Source: SM1-73 sp964588305
GTDB lineage: Bacteria > Zixibacteria > MSB-5A5 > SM1-73
DNA: 64,000 bases
NCBI GenBank assembly: GCA_964588305.1
Contig: CAZPOP010000001.1
Coordinates: forward strand, 124,001-188,000
Direction of reading: 5' to 3'
Shown here: positions 25,556 through 33,998 of the stretch, in pieces
How the letters are laid out: the number at the start of each line of letters is the position of its first letter
Position numbering within the stretch: the first letter of the stretch is position 1
The notes under the pieces: model-generated
Told to the model about the DNA's origin: nothing
What the model saw: the letters and a program-made list of their open reading frames with translations, nothing else
The model's database searches: none
Position numbers and translations under genes: made by a program

Positions 25556-25556
25556 T

Positions 25557-26387
25557 ATGGAGCGAATGCCCAAGGTAACTCACCATTACCTGAGAACCAA
25601 AAAGGAGTTCCCCAATGTCTGGTGTGCCGGATGCGGGATCGGCATTGTATTGGGTGCCATCATCCGGGCGATAGATAAACTCAAGCTTTCCAGAGATGAG
25701 GTGGTGATGATCTCAGGGATTGGATGCTCCAGTCGAATGCCTGTATATGTCGATTTCAATACCCTGCATACCACTCACGGCAGACCACTGGCTTTTGGTA
25801 CCGGGGTCAAATTGGCCAAACCGAGTCTGAAAGTCATCATAATCACTGGCGATGGAGATGCCCTGGCCATAGGCGGAAACCATTTCATCCACGCCTGCCG
25901 ACGTAACATCGATCTGACCACCATCCTGATCAACAACCAGACCTACGGGATGACCGGAGGCCAGTTCGCTCCCACCACTCCCTTCATGAAGATGGGAACT
26001 ACCGCCCCTTACGGAAATCGGGAGAGGGCTTTCGACATAGCCAAATTGTCCATTGCTGCAGGCGCTCCTTTCGTGGCCCGGGGAACCGTTTATCATGTGG
26101 TTCAGTTGGAAAAACTGGTGGAGCAGGCCCTTCTCAAGAACGGGTTTTCTCTTTTGGAAGTGATCAGTCACTGTCATACCCTTTACGGCAGGCTGAACAA
26201 AGAGGGCGGGCCGGTAGAGATGATGAAATGGCAAAAGCAACATGCCATCCCCATTTCTGCGGCCGGCAAAGTCCCGCCGGAGAAACTGAGAGGCAAATTT
26301 CTCACCGGGGTCCTGTGGGATATCGAGTTTCCTGAGTATTGTGAAGAATACGACAAGGTCATAGCCGAAGCGCAGGGAAATGCGTGA
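25557..26387 (+). CDS. korB: 2-oxoglutarate:ferredoxin oxidoreductase beta subunit (TPP-binding)
   Basis: 276 residues, ATG one base after the korA stop with GGGAGG upstream. CAGCGIGIVLGAI near the N-terminus and the thiamine-pyrophosphate motif GDGDALAIGGNHFIHACRRN with NNQTYGMTGGQ mark the TPP subunit. Residues after about 190 (HCHTLYGR) are typical of the substrate end. With KorA it forms the active site. The 231-bp gap before korC carries no convincing gene. Confidence 0.9.
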   Translation: MERMPKVTHHYLRTKKEFPNVWCAGCGIGIVLGAIIRAIDKLKLSRDEVVMISGIGCSSRMPVYVDFNTLHTTHGRPLAFGTGVKLAKPSLKVIIITGDGDALAIGGNHFIHACRRNIDLTTILINNQTYGMTGGQFAPTTPFMKMGTTAPYGNRERAFDIAKLSIAAGAPFVARGTVYHVVQLEKLVEQALLKNGFSLLEVISHCHTLYGRLNKEGGPVEMMKWQKQHAIPISAAGKVPPEKLRGKFLTGVLWDIEFPEYCEEYDKVIAEAQGNA

Positions 26388-26618
26388 TATGAAAGGATCA
26401 AGGGACCAGAGGCGGAGGCAAAGAGACAGACTATTCGTGGGCCAAAAAGCGAATTCTGGAGTGCCAATCTCAAGATCAAAGTTGACCTTTAGGTTTGCCA
26501 ATAATCAGTTTTCTACTCTGCCAGGGTTTCGAGGTAAAGCTAAAGCTTCACACTCCAGCAATTCCTTCCTTTATTCTGCTTCCTGAGGCACTTCGTAGAA
26601 ACTGGGATTCGTGAAGAA

Positions 26619-27200
26619 ATGGACAAAACCAAGAAGAAAACAGATATCGACGACAGATTCGAGATAAGACTGTCCGGCTCGGGGGGGCAGGGGATGATAT
26701 TTGCCGGGATGGTCCTGGCCGAGGCCGTTGGGATAACTGACGGCAAGAATGTGGTCCAGACTCAAAGTTATGGCCCTGAAGCCAGAGGAGGGGCAAGCCG
26801 ATCAGATGTGGTGGTGAGCTCCAAGGAGATCTATTACCCTAAACCGGTCAAGCTCGACGTGCTTTTGTGTCTGACCCAGGAAGCCTGTGATACATATCAT
26901 CAGGCACTTAAGGAGGACGGAATCCTGGTTGTGGATTCCGATTCGGTTACCCAGCTTCCGGCCTATGAGGTACATGCTTTTCCCTTCGGTCAGCTTGCCC
27001 GTGATCGTATAGGCACTCCCATGGTGGCCAACATAATCGCTTTGGGGACCATTGCTTCCTTGACCAAGATTGTCTCCAGAAAAGGATTGTCCGAAGCACT
27101 GCAGGCCAGAGCTCCCAAGGGAACCCAGGAGAAGAATCTGAAGGCTCTGGAGATCGGTTTTGAATTAGCCCGAAAGAAAAAAACCAGAAACCCTCACTAG
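26619..27200 (+). CDS. korC: 2-oxoglutarate:ferredoxin oxidoreductase gamma subunit
   Basis: 193 residues with the gamma-domain start IRLSGSGGQGMIFAGMVLAE and SYGPEARGGASRSDVVVS, which bind CoA in this enzyme family. Completes the four-subunit set. It is separated from korB by 231 bp without a recognised promoter, an unusually wide gap for this operon; co-transcription remains likely because no terminator is seen. Confidence 0.9.
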   Translation: MDKTKKKTDIDDRFEIRLSGSGGQGMIFAGMVLAEAVGITDGKNVVQTQSYGPEARGGASRSDVVVSSKEIYYPKPVKLDVLLCLTQEACDTYHQALKEDGILVVDSDSVTQLPAYEVHAFPFGQLARDRIGTPMVANIIALGTIASLTKIVSRKGLSEALQARAPKGTQEKNLKALEIGFELARKKKTRNPH

Positions 27201-27315
27201 GTGTGCTGGCTCACGCAGCCATACTCAAATGATCCGCATCATCAGACGGTGGTGCCAATGCCCAGAGCCACCAAGGTTCTTTACCCCGGGCGCAGAATGT
27301 CGCGTTTGAAATAAG

Positions 27316-27714
27316 GTGCAAAAGACGTTTCTCATGATTAAGCCCGATGCGGTTCAAAGGAACCTAATCGGCGAAATCTTAAAAAGGGTGGAGAGGGCTG
27401 GATTTAAGATAGTGGAGCTCAAGATGGTCAAACTCTCCCCTCATCAGGCCAAGAGATTCTACGGGATTCATAGGGGGAAACCTTTTTATGATGAGTTGGT
27501 GAAATACGTCTCTTCAGGAGAAGTGGTGGCAGTTCTTCTGAAAAAGAACAATGGGGTGAAGGGCTTAAGAGAGTTGATCGGGTCAACTGATCCCAAGAAG
27601 GCGAAAAAAGGAACCATCAGACACGATTTGGCCATAAACACGAACAAGAACTCGGTTCACGCCTCTGATTCTCTTGATAACGCCAAGATGGAAATAGAGT
27701 TCTTCTTTAAGTGA
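27316..27714 (+). CDS. ndk: Nucleoside diphosphate kinase
   Basis: 132 residues; balances NTP and dNTP pools, also exchanging GTP made from succinyl-CoA synthetase. Start is GTG 27316 with only a weak upstream AAGG. Motifs TFLMIKPDAVQRNLIGEI at the N-terminus and NSVHASDS with the phospho-accepting His. Length is slightly short of the usual 140 but complete. Lies between korC and citrate synthase on the same strand. Confidence 0.95.
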   Translation: MQKTFLMIKPDAVQRNLIGEILKRVERAGFKIVELKMVKLSPHQAKRFYGIHRGKPFYDELVKYVSSGEVVAVLLKKNNGVKGLRELIGSTDPKKAKKGTIRHDLAINTNKNSVHASDSLDNAKMEIEFFFK

Positions 27715-27757
27715 GAATTCGCAGATAATTCACATTAACCGAACAGGAGGAATGGAC

Positions 27758-29062
27758 ATGTCCTTAAAAGAAAAACTGGCCCAGAAGATTCCGGAGTTAA
27801 GGGATGAAGTCAAGTCTTTGGTGAAAGAGCATGGTGATAAGGTCCTCTCTCAGGCCACTGTGCAGCAAGCTTACGGTGGTATGAGGGGCATCAAGTGCAT
27901 GGTCTGGGAAACCTCGCTTCTGGATCCCATGGAGGGAATTAGGTTCCGCGGGTATAATATCCCCCAGCTTCGGGAGAAGCTCCCCAAGGCAAGGGGCGGA
28001 GAGGAACCGCTCCCTGAGGGAATCTTCTGGCTGCTCATGACCGGTGAACTTCCCACCAAAAAGGATGTCAAAGAAATCACCAAGGAGTGGCAGAGCAGGG
28101 GAGAGGTACCACAAAGCACCTGGAAGATTCTTAAAGCTCTTCCCACGGACATGCATCCCATGACCCAATTCGCCGTCGGGATACTATCCCTTCAGTCCAC
28201 CTCCGAATTTGTTAAGAAGTACAACGAAGGTATTCCCAAGACCGAATACTGGGATCCCATGTATGAGGACGTGATGAACCTGTTGGCCAAGCTTCCCGCA
28301 ATTGCCGCATACATATATCGCCGGACTTACAAAGACGGGAAGAGAATTCGAGGCATCAAGAGGTTGGACTGGGGCGCAAACTTTGCCCACATGATGGGTA
28401 TCGATAATCCCGAATATTACGAATTGATGAGATTGTATCTGGTTTTGCACTGCGACCATGAAGGTGGAAACGTAAGCGCTCATACCACCCATTTAGTTGG
28501 ATCTGCGCTATCTGATGCATTCTACTCCCTCTCCGCTGGCATGGACGGTTTGGCCGGACCATTGCACGGACTGGCAAATCAAGAGGTTCTGCGCTGGATT
28601 CAGAACCTCATGGAAAAACTCGGAGGAAGGGTTCCCACAAAAGAGGAACTCTCCAAAGCCTTGTGGGATACCCTAAACAGCGGGCAGGTTATTCCGGGAT
28701 ATGGTCATGCGGTCTTAAGACAGACAGATCCTAGATACACGGCTCAGCGAGAGTTTGCCTTGAAACATATGCCCGACGATGATCTTTTCAGACTATGCAG
28801 CATGATCTTCGAGACCGCACCTGACATTCTCAAAGAGCACGGCAAAGCCAAGAACCCTTGGCCCAATGTGGATGCCCACTCAGGAGTTCTCCAGTGGTTC
28901 TATGGGATCAGGGAGTACGACTTTTATACCGTACTATTCGGCGTCTCCCGTGCCATGGGCGTTCTGGCCCAGCTGATCTGGGATAGAGCCTTGGGTCTTG
29001 CCATCGAACGGCCAAAATCCCTGACCACTGGAACGATAAAACAGATGATAACCGAAATGTAG
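27758..29062 (+). CDS. gltA: Citrate synthase, eukaryotic/mitochondrial-like type
   Basis: 434 residues. I use the second ATG (27758) because AGGAGG ends seven bases before it and only one base before the first ATG. Condenses oxaloacetate and acetyl-CoA. Motifs GMRGIKCMVWETSLLDP, FRGYNIPQL, HCDHEGGNVSAHTTHL, GLAGPLHGLANQEVL and PGYGHAVLRQTDPR include the three catalytic residues (two His, one Asp region). The KLAQKIPELRDEVKSLVKEHG N-terminus and overall style match the mitochondrial-type enzymes rather than typical bacterial type II. Some citrate synthases of anaerobes with ferredoxin-linked oxoacid oxidoreductase work reversibly; that possibility is inference. Confidence 0.93.
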   Translation: MSLKEKLAQKIPELRDEVKSLVKEHGDKVLSQATVQQAYGGMRGIKCMVWETSLLDPMEGIRFRGYNIPQLREKLPKARGGEEPLPEGIFWLLMTGELPTKKDVKEITKEWQSRGEVPQSTWKILKALPTDMHPMTQFAVGILSLQSTSEFVKKYNEGIPKTEYWDPMYEDVMNLLAKLPAIAAYIYRRTYKDGKRIRGIKRLDWGANFAHMMGIDNPEYYELMRLYLVLHCDHEGGNVSAHTTHLVGSALSDAFYSLSAGMDGLAGPLHGLANQEVLRWIQNLMEKLGGRVPTKEELSKALWDTLNSGQVIPGYGHAVLRQTDPRYTAQREFALKHMPDDDLFRLCSMIFETAPDILKEHGKAKNPWPNVDAHSGVLQWFYGIREYDFYTVLFGVSRAMGVLAQLIWDRALGLAIERPKSLTTGTIKQMITEM

Positions 29063-29143
29063 GCAGTCAGCAGTTCATGGTTTAGGTTTAACGCTCTTAC
29101 CATCAACCGTGGACTGTGAACCATAAACCGATTTTACGGCCCG

Positions 29144-29171
29144 GCGGGTGTTCAACACCCGCTTTCTTTTT
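29144..29171 (+). terminator. Intrinsic terminator after gltA
   Basis: GCGGGTG-TTCAA-CACCCGC followed by TTTCTTTTT; a clean rho-independent terminator about 80 bp after the stop. The 346-bp spacer 29063-29408 also holds the candidate small RNA at 29335. Confidence 0.85.
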
Positions 29172-29297
29172 CGCGCGGCAAAGAACGCACAAACTGAAAG
29201 CAGAGCGTGCGCGACCGACAGGCGCTAATATTCCCTGCAGGTACGACCGTTAAGTGCTTATTGATACAGTAGTTAGAGGTTTTATTAAAAAAAGTGC

Positions 29298-29329
29298 TTG
29301 ACAAGAAGAAGGTTGTTGCCGTATATAAT
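29298..29329 (+). promoter_or_regulatory. Candidate promoter of a small transcript
   Basis: TTGACA at 29298-29303 and TATATAAT at 29322-29329 (spacer 18-20 depending on the register). No protein gene follows on this strand before about 2 kb, but a terminator-like hairpin lies 50 bp downstream. Confidence 0.45.
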
Positions 29330-29334
29330 AATGC

Positions 29335-29406
29335 TCGGCTTAATCCGGGTATCCGGAAGCGGTCGGGGTAAGATATTGAAAAGCCTCCTGTCAAAGGGAG
29401 GTTTTT
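29335..29406 (+). ncRNA. Candidate orphan small RNA
   Basis: About 70-nt interval between a TTGACA/TATAAT-like promoter and a CCTCC...GGAGG hairpin with TTTTT (29384-29406). Internal ATCCGGGTATCCGGAAG can form a short hairpin. No known RNA family recognised. The terminal hairpin also serves the converging gene at 29409. Confidence 0.35.
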
Positions 29407-29408
29407 CA

Positions 29409-30155
29409 TTAGGGGTAGTGAACAATCCCGTCGCCGGTTTTTGATATCGCGGGTATCGCAATAGGCTTCAGAAGCTTGAACACGTCGGAATATCTCTTTC
29501 GCTTTGCTCTCTTAGAGGGAACTACTTCCAACTTCACCGCATTGCAAGCTACATCAACTAATTGAAGGAAATATGACTCCTTGGAATCCTTCCAGTTCGG
29601 GTCCTCGAGAACCAACTTCAGAGGCTGAAAATAAAAGTCCATGGTTTCTTTCTTTGAAGGGATAGGATTATAGACTCTCATTTTCCGATAGACCTTTCGG
29701 GCCAAACTTTTGTACCCCGCATCTGCTATGATGATGCCATACCCACTGTTACGATAGAGAAAATTGTCAAATCTTTGGATCAGCAATTGCCAGGCTTTCT
29801 CGGCGTAAGTAACATGGGAACCCCATTTTTTAGATTTGTCAATACTGACCGCCATTAGTCTGACGTACTCGTCTTGTCTAGACAAGAAAGCTACACTTTC
29901 TTGGTAAATGGCGATTCTTGCTGCTAAGTGGAGTCCTGTTTTGCTGAAAAAGCCCGAACTTCTGAGCAGGTCTCTTGAATGCAACTCGTAAGTGCTCAGA
30001 AAACGGTGCTTGTCCCGAATAGATTGCCGAAATCCTTTCAATACGTCGAAGAAATCATTCCACCGGTCAAACCGGATTACCAGGCCACAGAGAATAAAAT
30101 AGGGAGAGCCAGAGGCGCCATTATCCCCTGATTCATCCACATAGAGAAAGTACAT
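29409..30155 (-). CDS. DUF3800 domain-containing protein
   Basis: 248 residues beginning MYFLYVDESGDNGASGSPYF, the hallmark of DUF3800, an RNase H-fold family with an N-terminal DES(G) acidic motif often found in mobile or defence-associated islands. Further acidic residues occur at IIIADAGYKS and FLQLVDVACN, consistent with an RNase H-like active site. Function unproven; nuclease activity is inference. Start ATG has AAGGAG. It is oriented against the flanking TCA genes and looks like an accessory insertion. Confidence 0.85.
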   Translation of the reverse strand: MYFLYVDESGDNGASGSPYFILCGLVIRFDRWNDFFDVLKGFRQSIRDKHRFLSTYELHSRDLLRSSGFFSKTGLHLAARIAIYQESVAFLSRQDEYVRLMAVSIDKSKKWGSHVTYAEKAWQLLIQRFDNFLYRNSGYGIIIADAGYKSLARKVYRKMRVYNPIPSKKETMDFYFQPLKLVLEDPNWKDSKESYFLQLVDVACNAVKLEVVPSKRAKRKRYSDVFKLLKPIAIPAISKTGDGIVHYP

Positions 30156-30251
30156 TGCTTACTCCTTATAATTTGCATCCGCCCATTCAGAGGCATCGGG
30201 CAAACACGCCTGTGACGCGTACGCGTTAGTTAAGCCACCTCGAAGCGTTGT

Positions 30252-31223
30252 TCAACGTTTGATACTTGTTAGCATCTCGTCAAAGAACTTGCTGAAATCC
30301 ACGTTTCCGCCTGATATGATAACCCCTACATTCTTATCTGCCACGTTCAGTTGATTGGACAATAACACAGCCAAAGGCACCGCAGCGGAAGGCTCCACAA
30401 CGATTTTCATCCGTTCGAAAATATGTCGCATTGCGGTGATAATTTCCTCCTCTGTGGCCAAAAGAATTTCATCTACGAGATCACGGATGATGGGAAACGT
30501 TTTGTCGCCGAGCGAGGTTCTTAATCCATCGGCAATGGTGTTCGGATTCTCGGATGGAATGATGCGTCCTGCTTTCATGGAGCGGTAAGCATCATCGGCA
30601 TTTTTCGGTTCGCAGCCGATCACCTTTATTCTTGGATTCAGCGCCTTCGCGGCAATTGCAGTTCCGCTCAAGAGGCCGCCTCCACCCACAGGAGCAAGGA
30701 TAAAGTCCAGGGTTTCGATCTCCTCCACCAATTCTAAAGCCGCGGTTGCCTGGCCAGCTATTATCCGGTAGTCGTTAGAGGGATGAATGAAGGTGGCACC
30801 TGTTTCTTTGACAACGTGCGCTGCCGTGGTCTCCCGCGAAGCCACTGTTGGCTCACAAAAGGTTATAATTCCGCCATATCCTTTGACAGCTGCAGTTTTT
30901 ACCGGAGGTGCATTGGATGGCATCACGATTCTTGCACTAATTCCCCGTTTACGAGCTGCCAGCGCCAGGGCCGCTGCATGATTGCCAGATGAGTGGGTTA
31001 CCACTCCGCGCGAAGCTTCTTCATCAGAAAGAGAAAATACTGCATTGCAGGCACCACGAAACTTGAAAGCACCGACTTTTTGAAAATTCTCACATTTGAA
31101 AAAGAGTCTTGCCCCAGCCATTCGGTCCAGGGCGGTGCAAGTTAGAACGGGGGTCTTGGCTACGTGTGCACCAATTCGTCGATGTGCAGCTCGAACATCT
31201 TGAAGATCAGGTCGTCTATTCAC
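30252..31223 (-). CDS. PLP-dependent threonine/serine dehydratase-like enzyme
   Basis: About 323 residues from GTG 31223 (preceded by GGTGGGGG); the frame extends 16 codons further from an ATG at 31271. Fold type II PLP enzyme: KCENFQKVGAFKFRGA with the Schiff-base Lys, SSGNHAAALALAA, and the phosphate loop GGGGLLSG. Closest in feel to serine racemase/threonine ammonia-lyase and threo-3-hydroxyaspartate dehydratase, without a C-terminal ACT regulatory domain, so the catabolic type. Converts threonine or serine to 2-oxobutyrate or pyruvate, feeding the neighbouring central carbon genes. Divergent from the aconitase gene. Confidence 0.85.
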   Translation of the reverse strand: MNRRPDLQDVRAAHRRIGAHVAKTPVLTCTALDRMAGARLFFKCENFQKVGAFKFRGACNAVFSLSDEEASRGVVTHSSGNHAAALALAARKRGISARIVMPSNAPPVKTAAVKGYGGIITFCEPTVASRETTAAHVVKETGATFIHPSNDYRIIAGQATAALELVEEIETLDFILAPVGGGGLLSGTAIAAKALNPRIKVIGCEPKNADDAYRSMKAGRIIPSENPNTIADGLRTSLGDKTFPIIRDLVDEILLATEEEIITAMRHIFERMKIVVEPSAAVPLAVLLSNQLNVADKNVGVIISGGNVDFSKFFDEMLTSIKR

Positions 31224-31399
31224 TTTCCCCCACCTGTTTTCGAGGTAGCCGCAATGGCAAGCCTGGGTCATTTGAATTCATAATACTTTCCAGAATCGTC
31301 CCTCTCCCTTTCATGTTAGCCTATCTCATTCAAGAAGTCAAGTCTTCTGTGGGAAGGCCATTTCGCATGCAAAAAGTGAAGAATTTCACAAAAGAATGG

Positions 31400-31427
31400 T
31401 TGACTTAGACCAGTTTTCTCTTAAATT
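31400..31427 (+). promoter_or_regulatory. Candidate promoter of the aconitase/isocitrate dehydrogenase group
   Basis: TTGACT (31400-31405), 16-bp spacer, TAAATT (31422-31427), giving a leader of about 60 nt before ATG 31493. Confidence 0.5.
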
Positions 31428-31492
31428 AATAAGCTAGACTGGGATTTGCGCTTTTTTGTTTACAGTAAAAAGATGACATAGAGAGGAAGACT

Positions 31493-32779
31493 ATGGGTAA
31501 AACATTAGCGGAAAAAATAATCGGAAGCCATGCGGGAAAATCTGCCATAGGCGGATCCGCCTCTGGCGGAGAGGTGACCGCGGGCGAAATTGCTTTGGTG
31601 AATGTGGACGTTTGTCTAACTCAGGATGGAACCGGGCCTTTGGCCATTAGGCAACTTCAAAAGATTAATCTGGAGAAGGCGGTAAATCCTAAAAGGACGG
31701 TTCTATTCTTGGACCATGCAGCGCCTTCTCCCCGAAGGGAACTGGCCAACGACCACATCACCATAAGGAAATTTGCAGAGAAAACCGGAGCCTGCCTTTC
31801 GGAAGTGGGTGAAGGCGTTTGTCATCAGATAATAGCGGAATCGTATCTCAATCCAGGTGATATTCTGATTGGCGCTGACTCGCACACCTGCACGGGAGGA
31901 GCACTCGGTGCATTCGCTACGGGGATGGGGTCCACAGATGTGGCCATTGGCATCGCCCTGGGAAAAACCTGGCTAAGGGTTCCTGAGACCTTTAAGGTGC
32001 AGGTGAACGGGAAATTTCAGAAAGGGGTCCATCCCAAAGACCTGATCTTGCATCTCATCGGTACGATCGGCGCAGATGGCGCTACTTACAAAGCTCTGGA
32101 GTTCTGCGGAGACGCTATCGACAATATGTCGATGAGCGGGAGATTCACCCTGTCCAATATGGCTGTGGAGGCCGGGGGAAAAGCAGGTTTGATCGCTTCG
32201 GATAACACCACCAAGGAATTCCTGACCGAGCAGGGACGAGGCAAGCAGTTCAAGGAATTGAAGCCGGATAAGGATGCTGTCTACGAGAAGGTGATTGAAA
32301 TCGACGCATCCAGCCTGGCGCCGATGATTGCATTCCCGCACACAGTGGATAATGTCAAGTCTATTGACCAAGCCAAAGGGATAAAGATCGATCAGGTCTT
32401 CATCGGTACCTGCACCAACGGAAGGTTGGAGGATTTGGAAGTAGCGGTCAAGATGATCGAAGGTAAGAAGAAACATCCAAAGACCAGATTCATAGTCGTC
32501 CCGGCATCCAAATCTGTATTTCTGGAAGCCATGAAGGTAGGTTACCTAAAAACTTTAGTCGAATTCGGGGCTGCTATTATGGCGCCGGGATGTGGTCCCT
32601 GTGTCGGGGTACATGAAGGCATTCTGGGAGATGGCGAAGCCTGTCTTGCCACCATGAATCGCAATTTTAAAGGAAGAATGGGCAATCCGGAAGGCTTCAT
32701 TTACTTAGCTTCGCCCGCAACTGCCGCGGCAACTGCAATAGCCGGCGAGATCGCCGATCCGCGTGAGTTTTCTGGCTAA
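31493..32779 (+). CDS. Aconitase/3-isopropylmalate dehydratase large-subunit family protein, probably aconitase
   Basis: 428 residues of the LeuC/homoaconitase type: DHAAPSP, GADSHTCTGGALGAFATGMGSTD, FIGTCTNGR and APGCGPCVGVHEG supply the three cluster-binding Cys (one in TCTNG, two in CGPC). Size and lack of a fused swivel domain show it works with a separate small subunit (33378-33878). Family members catalyse isopropylmalate, homocitrate or citrate isomerisation; the neighbouring citrate synthase and isocitrate dehydrogenase and absence of leuA or leuB point to aconitase activity. Start ATG has GAGAGGAAG upstream. An insert-like SAIGGSASGGEVTAGE near the N-terminus contains a GGCGGATCC..GGCGGAGAG repeat-like stretch. 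Confidence 0.88.
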   Translation: MGKTLAEKIIGSHAGKSAIGGSASGGEVTAGEIALVNVDVCLTQDGTGPLAIRQLQKINLEKAVNPKRTVLFLDHAAPSPRRELANDHITIRKFAEKTGACLSEVGEGVCHQIIAESYLNPGDILIGADSHTCTGGALGAFATGMGSTDVAIGIALGKTWLRVPETFKVQVNGKFQKGVHPKDLILHLIGTIGADGATYKALEFCGDAIDNMSMSGRFTLSNMAVEAGGKAGLIASDNTTKEFLTEQGRGKQFKELKPDKDAVYEKVIEIDASSLAPMIAFPHTVDNVKSIDQAKGIKIDQVFIGTCTNGRLEDLEVAVKMIEGKKKHPKTRFIVVPASKSVFLEAMKVGYLKTLVEFGAAIMAPGCGPCVGVHEGILGDGEACLATMNRNFKGRMGNPEGFIYLASPATAAATAIAGEIADPREFSG

Positions 32780-32798
32780 AAACAGAAGTCGGAAGAGA

Positions 32799-32873
32799 AT
32801 GCAGCCGCAGACTTCAGTCTGCGTTGATTCTGACCGGTCGGGTGGGGATTCAAACCTCTCCCAAACTGGAGAG
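32799..32873. repeat. Palindromic repeat, divergent copy of the 19146 family
   Basis: GCAGACTTCAGTCTGC small palindrome followed by GGTCGGGTGGGGATTCAAAC, then CTCTCCC. Resembles copies A and B but with a broken second arm. Fills the spacer between the aconitase large subunit and hicB. Confidence 0.5.
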
Positions 32874-32889
32874 AAAGGATAAGTGAAAG

Positions 32890-33114
32890 ATGTCCTATAA
32901 AGTCAATGTGGTAATTGAAAAAGATGAACAAGGATATTATGCTTATTGCCCCGAACTTGAAGGTTGTCAAACCCAAGGCGAGACTTTTGAAGAGACACTG
33001 AAGAACATAAGAGAAGCAGTTGAGCTGTATTTAGAGACGCTATCGGAAGACGAAATAAAAGCATCTCTAAGCAAAGAAATCGTAACGACGTCCTTGGAGG
33101 TAAAAGTTGGATAG
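32890..33114 (+). CDS. hicB: HicB-family antitoxin
   Basis: 74 residues, full length for the partial-RNase-H HicB domain: YKVNVVIEKDEQGYYAYCPE, LEGCQTQGETFEETLKNIREA. No C-terminal DNA-binding helix is present, so autoregulation would need another factor. Neutralises a HicA mRNA interferase; the hicA frame overlaps its 3' end by eight bases. This pair is inserted between the two aconitase subunit genes. Confidence 0.9.
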   Translation: MSYKVNVVIEKDEQGYYAYCPELEGCQTQGETFEETLKNIREAVELYLETLSEDEIKASLSKEIVTTSLEVKVG

Positions 33115-33305
33115 GCTGCCAAGATTGACCGCTCAAAAAGCAGAGAGACTGCTTTTGAAAGCCGGCTTTGAGTTGATTAGAACTAAAGGCAGTCACAGAA
33201 TATACATGAAAACGGACAGAAGGATAGTGGTTCCCTTTCACTGTGAGAGTCTTACATCCTAAGGTCGTCAAACAAGTGATAAAAAGCATAGAAAGGGAAG
33301 AATGA
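33107..33305 (+). pseudogene. hicA: HicA-family toxin gene with a frameshift
   Basis: Starts at TTG 33107 behind GGAGG (six-base spacing), overlapping the hicB stop. Reads LDRLPRLTAQKAERLLLKAG, FELIRTKGSHRIYMKTD and RIVVPFHCESLTS then stops at 33257. One extra base near 33250 (CTTACATCC where CTTCATCC is expected) breaks the frame: the other frame continues HPKVVKQVIKSIEREE to a stop at 33303-33305, the normal HicA end. The dsRNA-binding-fold core with catalytic His (GSHR) precedes the lesion. Either an inactivated toxin or an assembly error. Confidence 0.8.
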
Positions 33306-33377
33306 ATTGAACAAACCAATTCCTTTACAAGTAGATGAGAGGAGATTGTTCATTCTAGGTCAATAAGAGGAGTTTAT

Positions 33378-33878
33378 ATGATGTTGAATGGAAAAGTCTG
33401 GAAATTCGGAGATGACATATCCACCGATCTGATTGCGCCCGGGAGATTATTTCACTTAAGGTCGAATCTGCCGGAGCTGGCAAAACATGTTCTGGAGGAT
33501 GCGGATCCTCAATTTGCCGAAAAAATGAAAAAGGGGGACTTTGTGGTCGGAGGATCTAACTTCGGCTGCGGATCATCCAGAGAACATGCCCCCACCATCA
33601 TCAAGCTAGCCGGAGTATCCGCAGTTCTGGGCAAATCCTTCGCCCGTATCTTCTATCGCAATGCCATAAACGTGGGGCTGCCGGTATTGATCTGCGATAC
33701 CGATAAGATAGATCCGGGTGATAACCTGGAGGTGGATCTGGAAAAAGGAACGATCATCAACCAAACGAAAAAGGACACGCTGACTTTTGCGCCCCTGCCC
33801 TCGGTGATGATCAAAATACTAAACGACGGCGGTCTTCTGGCGCATATTGAGAAGCACGGGGATTTCAAATTAGACTGA
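33378..33878 (+). CDS. Aconitase/isopropylmalate isomerase small-subunit family protein
   Basis: 166 residues, LeuD/homoaconitase small-subunit (swivel domain): GKVWKFGDDISTDLIAPG, GGSNFGCGSSREHAP (substrate-binding loop) and FARIFYRNAINVGLP. Partner of the large subunit 600 bp upstream, from which it is separated by the hicBA pair. Start at ATG 33378 (or 33381) after GAGGAG. Downstream is isocitrate dehydrogenase, supporting a citrate-to-isocitrate role. Confidence 0.9.
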   Translation: MMLNGKVWKFGDDISTDLIAPGRLFHLRSNLPELAKHVLEDADPQFAEKMKKGDFVVGGSNFGCGSSREHAPTIIKLAGVSAVLGKSFARIFYRNAINVGLPVLICDTDKIDPGDNLEVDLEKGTIINQTKKDTLTFAPLPSVMIKILNDGGLLAHIEKHGDFKLD

Positions 33879-33888
33879 TTAGGTTGGC

Positions 33889-33926
33889 AGGTTAGAAAGT
33901 TAGAAGGTTAAAAGGTTAGAAGGTTG
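33889..33926. repeat. Short tandem repeat GTTAGAAG
   Basis: About five degenerate copies of an 8-bp unit (GTTAGAAA GTTAGAAG GTTAAAAG ...) between the aconitase small subunit and icd genes. Confidence 0.7.
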
Positions 33927-33998
33927 ATTGAATGCACTGCGGAGGTTATTTTGCCCCGAGTTCTGAATATCTAACGAAAACACCTCAGAGGAGGAGAT

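Noticed and set aside
26380..26586. 68-codon frame between korB and korC
   Set aside because: Overlaps the korB end, no ribosome site, no family likeness, low-complexity basic composition.
33889..33926. CRISPR-like short repeats
   Set aside because: Contiguous 8-bp tandem units without spacers. No CRISPR array was seen anywhere in the window.
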